Positions 1 to 6,260 of a stretch of 8,460 nucleotides of DNA are shown here, piece after piece. The stretch is from Fidelibacterota bacterium (GTDB lineage: Bacteria > Fidelibacterota > UBA2242). The number at the start of each line of letters is the position of its first letter. Positions within the stretch are counted from its first letter, which is position 1. The notes under the pieces were generated by a model. That model made no database searches. It was not told the DNA's origin and saw only the letters and a list, made by a program, of their open reading frames with translations. The DNA is taken from contig JAUSPJ010000115.1 in the NCBI GenBank assembly GCA_030655795.1, positions 1 through 8,460 on the forward strand, in the 5' to 3' direction. Both the position numbers and the translations under genes were made by a program.

Positions 1-1
1 G

Positions 2-562
2 TGGTACATCGAAGAGATATGCGCCGTATTTTTCCTTACCGGGATCGTCGTTGGGATCGGAGGAAAATTGTCGGTCAAAGAGTTTACCGACGCATTCGTT
101 GCAGGAGCCAAAGACATGGTTGGAACGGCGCTGATCATCGTTTTAGCCCGCGGTATTCTGATAATTGCCGAAGACGGCCGGATTATCGACACTATGCTGA
201 ATGCGCTGGCTGGTTCAATTCAGCATCTGCATCCGATTGTATCGTCACAGGCAATGTTCATGATTCATTCCGTTATCAATTTCTTTGTGCCGTCGGGAAG
301 CGCTAAAGCGGCCCTGACTATGCCGATCATGGTTCCCTTAGCCGATTTAGTCGGAGTAACCCGGCAGACCGCGGTTCTGGCTTTCCAGTTCGGTGACGGT
401 TTCAGCAATATGATAATCCCCACATCGGGAATCACGATGGGCGTCCTGACACTTTCAGGAATTTCCTGGGAAAAATGGGCAAAGTGGCTGCTGCCGCTGG
501 AAATCATTTTTTTAATCGTCGGTTTTATCCTGTTAATCCCGCCGTTTATTATAGGTTGGTAA
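2..562 (+). CDS. YfcC family carrier (DcuC/IT superfamily), 5' end outside window
   Basis: Carrier of the YfcC / C4-dicarboxylate anaerobic carrier (DcuC-like) family, an inner-membrane secondary transporter in the ion transporter superfamily. Members are thought to move amino acids or dicarboxylates, and the substrate cannot be read from sequence. The frame is open from base 2, so only the last 186 residues are present; a TTG at 68 is internal and is not the start. Visible: hydrophobic segments near residues 7-20, 41-51 and 163-182. The family signature is also present: a re-entrant-loop motif VPSGSAKAALTMPI followed by FQFGDGFSNMIIPTSG. Its C-terminal half ends in a hydrophobic helix, as in full-length relatives, so the 3' end is intact. 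It is followed after only 3 nt by a small cysteine-rich ORF, probably cotranscribed. Family call is secure; substrate unknown. Confidence 0.88.
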   Translation, partial: WYIEEICAVFFLTGIVVGIGGKLSVKEFTDAFVAGAKDMVGTALIIVLARGILIIAEDGRIIDTMLNALAGSIQHLHPIVSSQAMFMIHSVINFFVPSGSAKAALTMPIMVPLADLVGVTRQTAVLAFQFGDGFSNMIIPTSGITMGVLTLSGISWEKWAKWLLPLEIIFLIVGFILLIPPFIIGW

Positions 563-565
563 CTT

Positions 566-754
566 ATGAAATACTGCGATCTCAGTTGTGAATATGCCGA
601 ATTTCCGGATAAGCTGTCCGACGGTTCCCTCTCCTGCCGAACATTTATCGGACTGTACTGCAAGAAACTCAAGCGGATTGTTCCGAAAAACGGGCGCTGT
701 ATAGTGGAAATTGAGAGTAAGACCAAACCTTGCGAAGGTTTTGAACCTTCGTAA
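566..754 (+). CDS. small cysteine-rich protein, 62 aa, function unknown
   Basis: Unrecognised small protein. It has six cysteines in 62 residues (C4, C8, C24, C32, C45, C56), beginning with a CxxxC pair, plus a basic stretch KKLKR at 33-37. This spacing is compatible with zinc or Fe-S binding or with disulfides, but no named fold is assignable. There is no signal peptide or membrane helix, so it is probably cytosolic. The ATG lies 3 nt after the stop of the YfcC-type carrier gene with only a weak purine-rich site (AGG-TTGG), suggesting translational coupling. The last nine codons (residues 54-62) and the stop fall inside the 726-758 palindrome. The C-terminal tail, including C56, may therefore be a by-product of that repeat and the conserved core may end near residue 53. 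The regular cysteine pattern argues that it is a real gene rather than a chance frame. Confidence 0.6.
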   Translation: MKYCDLSCEYAEFPDKLSDGSLSCRTFIGLYCKKLKRIVPKNGRCIVEIESKTKPCEGFEPS

Positions 755-758
755 GGTT
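726..758. repeat. 33-bp inverted repeat (15-bp stem, 3-nt loop) at convergent gene ends
   Basis: Two 15-nt arms, 726-740 and 744-758, flank the loop TTG. They pair at 14 of 15 positions, with a G-T wobble at the remaining one. Each arm is itself AACCTT-NNN-AAGGTT, so the unit contains the hexamer pair twice and can fold as one long hairpin or two small ones. It supplies the stop codon of the upstream cysteine-rich ORF and touches the stop codon of the opposing pRiA4b-like gene. The position suggests a bidirectional transcription terminator or mRNA 3' stabiliser. No T-run follows on either strand, so a classical intrinsic terminator is not shown. A dispersed REP-like element is the alternative. 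Confidence 0.7.
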
Positions 759-1335
759 AATCATCAAAATCGAAACACCCGAAATCGTCCTCTTTGAGCA
801 TTTCGCTGATTTCGTCGAGGTTGAAGTAATCGGGATCGAATTCTCCTCCTGACCATTCGATGACATCCTCATACTGTTTATGCTGTGGATTATCCAGAAT
901 TTCCAGCATATCAGCATAGCCCCAAACGCCGCCGCAATCCTCGGGAGGACAGTTCCTTTTACCCTTAATGCAGACCGGGTGTTTTAAAGGCGTTTCGGGG
1001 TGAAGAATTTGTTCAAGACGAATCTCATGTTCCCATCTATCGCCAAAATCGTATTCGTAAATCAGTTTGTCTCCCTCATTCAGGAGCAATTCATTGATTC
1101 TTTTACCGGTATAATCAATCGAATCGAATTCAAACCATTCATCGCCGTAAGGTAAAGAATAATAAATTCCGTCTTTGATAAATTGATTCAGATGACCATT
1201 TCCCCAACCCATCACTGTCTGGATAATTTTATGCAAATCGGATAAAAGCGTAATTGATGATATTATGACCCGGCGCCAGATTCGTGGTTTGGAATTTTTC
1301 AACAATACATGAATCTGATAAACTTTATTGACCAT
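757..1335 (-). CDS. plasmid pRiA4b ORF-3-like family protein
   Basis: 192-residue protein of the pRiA4b ORF-3-like family (PF07929), a widespread soluble family of unknown biochemical function found on chromosomes as well as plasmids. Family landmarks run in order: an N-terminal beta strand leading to PRIWRR (17-22), DLHKIIQTVMGW (33-44) with HLNQF just after, YEYDFGDRWEHEI (93-105), CPPEDCGGVWGY (129-140), and a C-terminal FDPDYFNLDEI (166-176). The C-terminus is strongly acidic (KEDDFGCFDFDD). The length matches the family, so the gene looks complete. The ATG has a good ribosome site, AGAGG-TAAGAAT. It lies 74 nt downstream of the methyltransferase gene on the same strand and may be the last gene of that block, although the gap could also hold its own promoter. 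Function is not inferred. Confidence 0.9.
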   Translation of the reverse strand: MVNKVYQIHVLLKNSKPRIWRRVIISSITLLSDLHKIIQTVMGWGNGHLNQFIKDGIYYSLPYGDEWFEFDSIDYTGKRINELLLNEGDKLIYEYDFGDRWEHEIRLEQILHPETPLKHPVCIKGKRNCPPEDCGGVWGYADMLEILDNPQHKQYEDVIEWSGGEFDPDYFNLDEISEMLKEDDFGCFDFDD

Positions 1336-1409
1336 ATTCTTACCTCTATTCTTCGATTTCTTTCAAATAAGCACCAATTAAACCCAAAGAACAGGAACGA
1401 TTGCAATTC

Positions 1410-1952
1410 CTAAATCGCTAGAATATACAAATTCTGATCGCCGACTTTTTCGATATTGAATTTTCGAAAGCCCAGTTGTTTTACTTCCTGATGCAATTTC
1501 CCCACGCGTATGCGGTGCCGGATTGGCGGGCCATGCAGTTTGAACCGAAATGGCCATTCCAAAGCAATTACATTGGATATGGCGACTCTTTGGGCTTCAA
1601 GAAGGGCAATACTCAGATCATCGGCTTCGTGCAGGCTATGGGCGTAAAACACCAGGTCAAAGGATTTATCAGTATAGGGCAGGCTCTCCAGATGACCGAC
1701 TTTAAATTCAGCCTTTGGTACATGCTTTTTTGCAGCGGTAATCATATCAGGATTTAGGTCAATACCTGCAACCGTTAATCCCCGTTTCTGAAATGCCTCA
1801 GCAAAAACTCCGCTGCCGGTTCCGCAATCCAATACGGTTTTAAATTTATTCTGATTCAGACAAATATCCACTACGCGATCAACCTGCATCACTTCCAGAC
1901 GTTCCGCCCGGCGTAATCGATCGACCGATCCATCATAGACTTTCTTAAGCAT
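1410..1952 (-). CDS. class I SAM-dependent methyltransferase
   Basis: 180-residue Rossmann-fold methyltransferase of the Methyltransf_11/25 type, predicted to transfer a methyl group from S-adenosylmethionine to an unknown substrate. Motif I is VLDCGTGSGVF (40-50), the acidic ribose-binding strand end is GIDLNP (63-68), and LPYTDKSFDLVFYAHSLHEADD (91-112) spans the usual motif II/III region. No substrate-specific domain is present. The frame stays open 162 nt further upstream inside the flavodiiron gene, but the ATG at 1950-1952 is preferred. It starts the protein at the usual distance from motif I, and it has a GAGGA site 9 nt upstream. It also overlaps the flavodiiron stop by 8 nt (ATGCTTAA), a layout typical of translational coupling. 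The tight coupling suggests a function related to the flavodiiron protein, but no partner is known to me. Confidence 0.85.
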   Translation of the reverse strand: MLKKVYDGSVDRLRRAERLEVMQVDRVVDICLNQNKFKTVLDCGTGSGVFAEAFQKRGLTVAGIDLNPDMITAAKKHVPKAEFKVGHLESLPYTDKSFDLVFYAHSLHEADDLSIALLEAQRVAISNVIALEWPFRFKLHGPPIRHRIRVGKLHQEVKQLGFRKFNIEKVGDQNLYILAI

Positions 1953-3144
1953 CTTTGACAATCCTCGCAGCCATATTTTTCCCCAGTTGGCGACACTGGT
2001 CCAGGATATCCTTTGACGGTCTGCGTTCGGCTTCAACGACCGGTTCGACCAAATCCCATTTCGTCCGTTCAGCAAAGCCCCGCAGGTATTTTTCCGCTCC
2101 CCCGCTCCAGCCATAGGAACCGAAAATTCCGAGAGTCCGGTTTTTCAATTGTTTGGCCTCGAGCAAATCAGTCAGGTGTTTCATGGTAATCAACGGATTG
2201 ACATCATAGGTCACACTGCCCAGGATAATTCCTTTATAACGCCAGCAGTCTTTCAGCATATAGGACACATGCGTCCGGGAAACATCGTGCATGCGGATTT
2301 CTTTGACGCCACCTACAACCAGCCCCCGTGAAACCGCTTCGGCCATTTTTTTTGTATTCCCATACATGGAAGCGTAAGCCAACACGACTCCGTCCTCCGC
2401 CTCATAACGGCTCCAGCGATCATAATGATCGATGATCAGTCCGGGATTTGTCCGCCAGACCGGGCCATGGGTGGACGCGATAATTTTTATATCCAACCCT
2501 TTTAACTTTGTAAAAGCCTTTTGTACCATGGGACTGAATTTTCCGACGATATTGGAATAATAGCGCAAGGTTTCGTCTTCATAATACTCAACATTGACCT
2601 CATCATCAAACAGTCCACCCGATAACGCGCCGAAACCGCCAAACGCGTCCCCGGTAAATAATAATTTATCCTGAATATCATAGCTCATCATCGTTTCCGG
2701 CCAGTGCACCATAGGGGTCAGGTGAAAGGATAACTGATGCTCACCCAGATCAAGTACATCGCCATCATTGATTACCATGACATTTTGGTTGATTCCGTAA
2801 TACCCTTCGAGGTACTCGATGGTTTTAGAATTGCCAACAATGGTAATATCCGGATACATCTGGGCGATGATGTCGATCGCACCGGAATGATCGGGTTCCA
2901 TGTGGTTTATTATCAGATAATCGACCTGCTTTTCGGTACCGATCAGGGATTGAATTTTATCCAGCAGATGCGTGACATAGGAATTCTTCACTGTGTCAAT
3001 CAACGCCACCTTTTCGTCAATCATCAGATAGGCGTTATAGGAAACGCCTTTCGGAATCGGCCAGAGAGCTTCGAAAATATCGGTTTCCCGGTCGTTGACT
3101 CCAACCCAGTAAGTTATATCGGTAATTTGAATTGGTTTGTTCAT
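1945..3144 (-). CDS. class A flavodiiron protein (FprA-like oxygen/NO reductase)
   Basis: 399-residue cytosolic flavodiiron protein, which reduces O2 to water and/or NO to N2O using electrons from rubredoxin or a flavin partner. The N-terminal metallo-beta-lactamase-like domain (about 1-250) carries a full diiron ligand set: H81, E83, D85 and H86 in HMEPDHSG, H147 in VHWPE, D166 in FTGDAFGG and H226 in STHGPVW. The C-terminal flavodoxin domain (about 253-399) has the FMN phosphate loop SMYGNT (259-264), and GSYGWSGG (342-349) near the isoalloxazine site. There is no C-terminal rubredoxin or reductase module, so it is the minimal class A form and needs an external donor not seen here. The ATG has an AAGGA site 9 nt upstream. 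It follows the AbgT-type gene by 59 nt on the same strand and overlaps the methyltransferase gene by 8 nt. Whether O2 or NO is the main substrate cannot be read. Confidence 0.95.
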   Translation of the reverse strand: MNKPIQITDITYWVGVNDRETDIFEALWPIPKGVSYNAYLMIDEKVALIDTVKNSYVTHLLDKIQSLIGTEKQVDYLIINHMEPDHSGAIDIIAQMYPDITIVGNSKTIEYLEGYYGINQNVMVINDGDVLDLGEHQLSFHLTPMVHWPETMMSYDIQDKLLFTGDAFGGFGALSGGLFDDEVNVEYYEDETLRYYSNIVGKFSPMVQKAFTKLKGLDIKIIASTHGPVWRTNPGLIIDHYDRWSRYEAEDGVVLAYASMYGNTKKMAEAVSRGLVVGGVKEIRMHDVSRTHVSYMLKDCWRYKGIILGSVTYDVNPLITMKHLTDLLEAKQLKNRTLGIFGSYGWSGGAEKYLRGFAERTKWDLVEPVVEAERRPSKDILDQCRQLGKNMAARIVKDA

Positions 3145-3168
3145 CGAACACGTTCCTTTCTGCTGATG

Positions 3169-3182
3169 ATCAATTCATTGAT
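3169..3182. promoter_or_regulatory. small palindrome before the flavodiiron gene
   Basis: A perfect 6-2-6 inverted repeat, ATCAAT-TC-ATTGAT, lies in the 59-nt gap between the AbgT-type gene and the flavodiiron ATG, 25 nt upstream of that start. It could be an operator giving the flavodiiron gene independent control. The half-sites are the reverse orientation of an FNR box (TTGAT-N4-ATCAA), so it is not an FNR site as such. A palindrome this short in AT-rich DNA may be chance. Confidence 0.25.
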
Positions 3183-3203
3183 ATATTTACTTTCAATTTA
3201 TCA

Positions 3204-4790
3204 CTATGGCATATAAATTGGTGCACCCGGACCAATCGGTAAACCAATCAGCATCCAGACAATCAACAGGATTATCCATGCTATTGTCAGAAATACGGTA
3301 TAGGGCAACATAGTTGCAATAATGGTTCCCAGCCCGGCTTTTTCATCGTATTTCTGAGCAAAGGCCACAATCAGGGCAAAATAACTCATCATCGGTGTAA
3401 TGACATTGGTTACCGAATCACCAATCCGAAAAGCCGCCTGAGTGATCGCCGGATAGTACCCCAGCAGCATAAACATGGGGACAAAAATCGGCGCCATTAT
3501 CGCCCATTTGGCTGAGGCGCTGCCCATGAACAAATTGATAAAGGCTGAAACAAACACAAATGCAATCACCAGTCCGATGCCGGTAAATCCGATCGATTCC
3601 AACAATTCAGCGCCCTTAATCGCAATCATCACGCCGATATTGCTCTTTTTAAAATAGAAGACAAATTGAGCGGCAAAGAAAACCAGTACAATGTAACTGC
3701 TCAAACCTTTCATTGAATTTGTCATATGTTTTATAGCATCTTTATCATTTTTTATAGTTCCTGCGACAACACCATACACAACTCCGGGTATAAAAAAGAA
3801 AACCAGTATCGCGGTAATCAATCCGGTCATAAACGGAGATTTTAATATTGAATGTGTAACGGGATCCCGAAGCAGTGCGTTATGCGGCACAGTCAGGATT
3901 AAAAACAGACCGATTGTAAGCAGAACAGAGACACCCGCCCAGCGTAAACCTTTCCGCTCTTTCGAATCGATTGTATCAAAGGATTCCAGCTCACCTTTAT
4001 ACTCGCCAAGCCGGGGCTCAACGAATTTTTCAGTTACCCAGGTCCCGACGATAGTGACCATAAATGCCGACGCCATCATAAAATAGACATTGATCGCCGC
4101 ACTCAGTTTCATGCCGGGATCAATAATATTTGCAGCAGATTCCGTCAAGCCGGATAAAATCGGATCGATCGTACCAATCAGAAAATTCGCTCCGAAGCCG
4201 GCTGATACGCCACAAAAAGCCGCGGCCAGACCCGCCAACGGATGCCGTTTTACTGCCGCAAATACCATTGCGCCTAAGGGAATCAATATCACATAACCGG
4301 CGCTGGATGCCAGGTGCGATAATACACCCGCTGCAACAACCGCCATAGTAATCAGACGCTTTGGCGCTGATGTTACCAGATGCCGTAATGCCGCTGTCAG
4401 CAACCCGGAACCTTCCGCTACGCCGACGCCAATCATGGCAACCAGAACAATCCCCAGGGGCGGAAAATTCACAAAATTATCAGTCGCAGTTGACCAGACA
4501 AAGCGGAAGCCGTCTCCACTTAGGAGGTTTATTACGCGGATTGTTTCACCGGTTCCCGGATGGACTGCCGTCGCACCCATCCGTTCAATGATATATGAAA
4601 ATATCAGGGTCAATAGTGCAAAGATGGCAAACAGGGTTGCCGGATGAGGTAACTTATTTCCAATTTTCTCGATTACATCCAACGCTCTGAGACTGAACGA
4701 ACGCTTGTTAGGATTATGTTTACACTTTAATAACCGGTTCAAAAATCCGTTTCGGACCAGTTCATTCTTCGTCTGTTCTTTTTTCGTCAT
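3204..4790 (-). CDS. AbgT family transporter
   Basis: 528-residue inner-membrane transporter of the AbgT family. Characterised members take up p-aminobenzoyl-glutamate (E. coli AbgT) or export sulfonamides (MtrF, YdaH); which applies here is unknown. Landmarks: an early hydrophobic segment with PHPATLFAIFALL (48-60), the first re-entrant region SSAGYVILIPLG (162-173), the linker FVEPRLGEY (257-264), and the second half with FMGSASAKWAIMAPIFVPM (421-439) followed by RIGDSVTNVITPMMSYF (455-471). Length is normal for the family, and a charged N-terminal tail of about 45 residues precedes the first helix. The ATG has a strong GAGGAG site 6 nt upstream. It is first in a codirectional block with the flavodiiron gene (59-nt gap). 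No AbgA/AbgB-type amidohydrolase is adjacent. A perfect palindrome (4824-4838) overlaps the likely promoter -10, suggesting repression. Confidence 0.93.
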   Translation of the reverse strand: MTKKEQTKNELVRNGFLNRLLKCKHNPNKRSFSLRALDVIEKIGNKLPHPATLFAIFALLTLIFSYIIERMGATAVHPGTGETIRVINLLSGDGFRFVWSTATDNFVNFPPLGIVLVAMIGVGVAEGSGLLTAALRHLVTSAPKRLITMAVVAAGVLSHLASSAGYVILIPLGAMVFAAVKRHPLAGLAAAFCGVSAGFGANFLIGTIDPILSGLTESAANIIDPGMKLSAAINVYFMMASAFMVTIVGTWVTEKFVEPRLGEYKGELESFDTIDSKERKGLRWAGVSVLLTIGLFLILTVPHNALLRDPVTHSILKSPFMTGLITAILVFFFIPGVVYGVVAGTIKNDKDAIKHMTNSMKGLSSYIVLVFFAAQFVFYFKKSNIGVMIAIKGAELLESIGFTGIGLVIAFVFVSAFINLFMGSASAKWAIMAPIFVPMFMLLGYYPAITQAAFRIGDSVTNVITPMMSYFALIVAFAQKYDEKAGLGTIIATMLPYTVFLTIAWIILLIVWMLIGLPIGPGAPIYMP

Positions 4791-4823
4791 TCAATTCTCC
4801 TCAATCACTCGCGACCAAAAACG

Positions 4824-4838
4824 CTTAAATTATTTAAG
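4824..4838. promoter_or_regulatory. predicted operator 1, palindrome CTTAAAT-T-ATTTAAG
   Basis: A perfect 7-1-7 inverted repeat in the divergent region between the AbgT-type and HAD genes. The same sequence, differing only in the central base, occurs at 6261-6275, and I find no other copy in the window. On both occasions the next two bases on the + strand are TA, so 16 of 17 positions match. It overlaps the candidate -10 of the AbgT promoter, where a bound protein would block polymerase. The regulator is unknown and is not encoded in this window. Confidence 0.6.
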
Positions 4839-4861
4839 TAAAAGTACTGTGTATGATACAA
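4832..4861 (-). promoter_or_regulatory. candidate promoter for the AbgT-type gene
   Basis: On the minus strand, TTGTAT (4861-4856) is followed after 18 nt by TTAAAT (4837-4832). The expected transcript start is near 4825, giving a leader of about 35 nt to the ATG at 4790. The -10 lies inside the palindrome at 4824-4838. The boxes match consensus only moderately, and other AT-rich choices exist. Confidence 0.35.
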
Positions 4862-4915
4862 AACATCTTGCAAAAATAAAAATGTTTTAGGCTCCTTTTA
4901 AACAGCTACAAGTAG

Positions 4916-4943
4916 TTGGCTATCTCCGAATTCCAACTAAATT
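4916..4943 (+). promoter_or_regulatory. candidate promoter giving a leaderless HAD transcript
   Basis: TTGGCT (4916-4921), 16 nt, then TAAATT (4938-4943) puts the expected transcript start at about 4950, the A of the HAD gene's ATG. No Shine-Dalgarno-like sequence is present in the 25 nt before that ATG, which fits a leaderless mRNA. The box matches are moderate, so this is a hypothesis. Confidence 0.3.
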
Positions 4944-4949
4944 ATAAGC

Positions 4950-5630
4950 ATGAAAAAGCACCAATTCAGAGCCATCCTGTTTGACCTCGACGGAACTCTG
5001 ATTAATTCCAGCCGGGATATCGTGACGTCTGTTAATCTTACGCTTAATCATTTTGGATTCAATCCAATCGATCATCATAAATGTGTCGGGTTTATTGGCG
5101 ATGGAATCCGCATGCTGGTCAAGCGGGCTTTCGCTCAGGTTTTATTCAACGATCCGGAGTCCGATCTCGATGCAGAGCTGCTAAATAAAGCCGATATTGA
5201 ATATCGGAAAATTTATTCAGAACATTTGCTGGATACATCTCTTCCATATCCGGATGTAAATAATACATTAATCCAGTTGACAGATTTGCCGATGGCAGTG
5301 ATTTCAAACAAAGCCTTTATATACACAAAACAAATCCTCGAACATTTTGATCTCGTCCGGTTTTTCGATCCGATTCTTGGCGGTGACTCACTTTATCAGA
5401 AAAAGCCTGATCAGGCCCCTTTGCTTCATGTTGCGAATCAATATCATATCTCCCCTTACAATTGCCTGATGGTCGGTGACAGTGAAAAGGATATTGCTGC
5501 AGCGCAAGCCGCCGGCATGCCGGTCTGTGCTGTTACTTATGGGATGCGACCTAAAGTGATACTTGAAGATATGAATCCCGATTTTCTCGTCGATTCATTC
5601 CCGGATTTATTAAAGATAATTGGTCTATAG
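4950..5630 (+). CDS. HAD family phosphatase, phosphoglycolate phosphatase (Gph)-like
   Basis: 226-residue haloacid dehalogenase superfamily hydrolase, probably dephosphorylating a small phosphometabolite such as 2-phosphoglycolate in the cytosol. All four HAD motifs are visible: motif I FDLDGTL (11-17; nucleophile D12, acid/base D14), motif II ISN (118-120; S119), motif III lysine K152 in YQKKPD, and motif IV GDSEKD (176-181; D177 and D181 for Mg2+). The helical C1 cap lies between motifs I and II (about 20-100), as in Gph and the pyrophosphatase PpaX. Length is typical. The ATG is chosen because it places motif I at the standard position; it lacks a ribosome site (see the leaderless promoter entry). 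It is divergent from the AbgT-type gene and converges with the dCMP deaminase gene, leaving 21 nt between stops. Exact substrate is uncertain within this family. Confidence 0.88.
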   Translation: MKKHQFRAILFDLDGTLINSSRDIVTSVNLTLNHFGFNPIDHHKCVGFIGDGIRMLVKRAFAQVLFNDPESDLDAELLNKADIEYRKIYSEHLLDTSLPYPDVNNTLIQLTDLPMAVISNKAFIYTKQILEHFDLVRFFDPILGGDSLYQKKPDQAPLLHVANQYHISPYNCLMVGDSEKDIAAAQAAGMPVCAVTYGMRPKVILEDMNPDFLVDSFPDLLKIIGL

Positions 5631-5651
5631 ATAGAGAGTTTCTAAGACAGT

Positions 5652-6170
5652 TCAGATTATAGTTTCATCGAAATGAATTGTCAGAACGTGTCGCGGTGTC
5701 TGAATTTTTCGCAGCGATACACCAGCCTGATCAAACATGATTTTTGAGGCTTTCACTGCGTCGGAATCCCTGTACTTATCCGAAAGATAAACAAGCTCCT
5801 TTATCCCGGATTGAATAATCGCTTTAGCGCATTCGTTACAGGGAAAGAGAGCGACATAAATTGTTGAACCTTTTAGATCTCGCGAAATGCTATTCAATAT
5901 AGCATTCAGTTCGGCATGGCAGATATAGGGATATTTGGTATCCAGAAAATCACCTTCCCTGCTCCAGGGGAGTTTTTCATCAGAGCAACCGGTCGGAAAA
6001 CCATTATAACCAACCCCGACAATTTTTTTGTCCTGATTGACAATACAGGCTCCGACCTGAGTGTTCGGGTCTTTACTGCGTTGCGCAGACAACAGGGCTA
6101 TCCCCATGAAATATTCATCCCAACTGAGATAATCCAGTCGTTTAGATACTTTATCCACACTGTTCTCCAT
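5652..6170 (-). CDS. dCMP deaminase, long DCTD-like form
   Basis: 172-residue zinc-dependent deoxycytidylate deaminase, converting dCMP to dUMP for dTMP synthesis. The deaminase core is clear: HAE (H85 zinc ligand, E87 proton shuttle) and PCNEC (zinc ligands C111 and C114). Also present are KRLDYLSWDEYFMGIALLSA (10-29), QRSKDPNTQVGACIVN (30-45) and GYNGFPTGCSDEKLPW (54-69), the last being the region of the allosteric dCTP/dTTP site in regulated enzymes. From recall, it resembles human DCTD along its length. The frame is open back to an ATG at 6215, but I chose the ATG at 6168-6170. It puts the start just before the conserved KRLDYLSW, and the likely promoter would leave the upstream ATG almost no leader. 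No good ribosome site precedes either. It is divergent from glutamine synthetase. Confidence 0.9.
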   Translation of the reverse strand: MENSVDKVSKRLDYLSWDEYFMGIALLSAQRSKDPNTQVGACIVNQDKKIVGVGYNGFPTGCSDEKLPWSREGDFLDTKYPYICHAELNAILNSISRDLKGSTIYVALFPCNECAKAIIQSGIKELVYLSDKYRDSDAVKASKIMFDQAGVSLRKIQTPRHVLTIHFDETII

Positions 6171-6226
6171 TTTTAAATCACAGGAAATATAAACAGAATA
6201 CCCGCTAAATTCCACAGCTCTATTTT

Positions 6227-6256
6227 ATTATATTCCAATGGATTGAAACAAGGCAA
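6227..6256 (-). promoter_or_regulatory. candidate promoter for dCMP deaminase
   Basis: On the minus strand TTGCCT (6256-6251), 18 nt, then a consensus TATAAT (6232-6227). The expected transcript start near 6220 leaves about 50 nt to the preferred ATG at 6170 but only about 5 nt to the alternative ATG at 6215. The palindrome 6261-6275 sits 4 bp upstream of this -35, a location more usual for an activator or for looping than for direct blocking. Confidence 0.5.
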
Positions 6257-6260
6257 CTGT

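Noticed and set aside
1..306. Open frame overlapping the YfcC-type gene in another frame
   Set aside because: Arg-rich, low-information translation; the overlapping frame gives a clear carrier protein.
1391..1411. Short AGGAA/TTCCT repeat after the methyltransferase as a terminator
   Set aside because: A 5-bp stem without a T-run is not distinguishable from chance.
1953..2114. In-frame N-terminal extension of the methyltransferase lying inside the flavodiiron gene
   Set aside because: It would overlap the flavodiiron domain-coding sequence by 162 more bases, has no methyltransferase-like features, and a better start with a ribosome site exists at 1950-1952.
3204..4790. An abgABT-type p-aminobenzoyl-glutamate utilisation operon
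   Set aside because: No AbgA/AbgB-like amidohydrolase is present next to the transporter, so the pathway is not supported in this window.
4824..4838. Palindrome read as a Fur, ArgR or FNR box
   Set aside because: The half-site CTTAAAT does not match GATAAT (Fur), TGAAT (ArgR) or TTGAT (FNR); the regulator is left unnamed.
4860..4888. AAAACAT/ATGTTTT inverted repeat upstream of AbgT
   Set aside because: Seven-base arms with a 15-nt gap in very AT-rich DNA, found once only; no support for function.
4903..4918. Near-palindrome CAGCTAC-AA-GTAGTTG before the HAD gene
   Set aside because: Single copy with one mismatch; could be an operator but nothing else supports it.
6171..6215. Fifteen-residue N-terminal extension of dCMP deaminase
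   Set aside because: It is not conserved-looking, has no ribosome site, and lies almost at the predicted transcript start.
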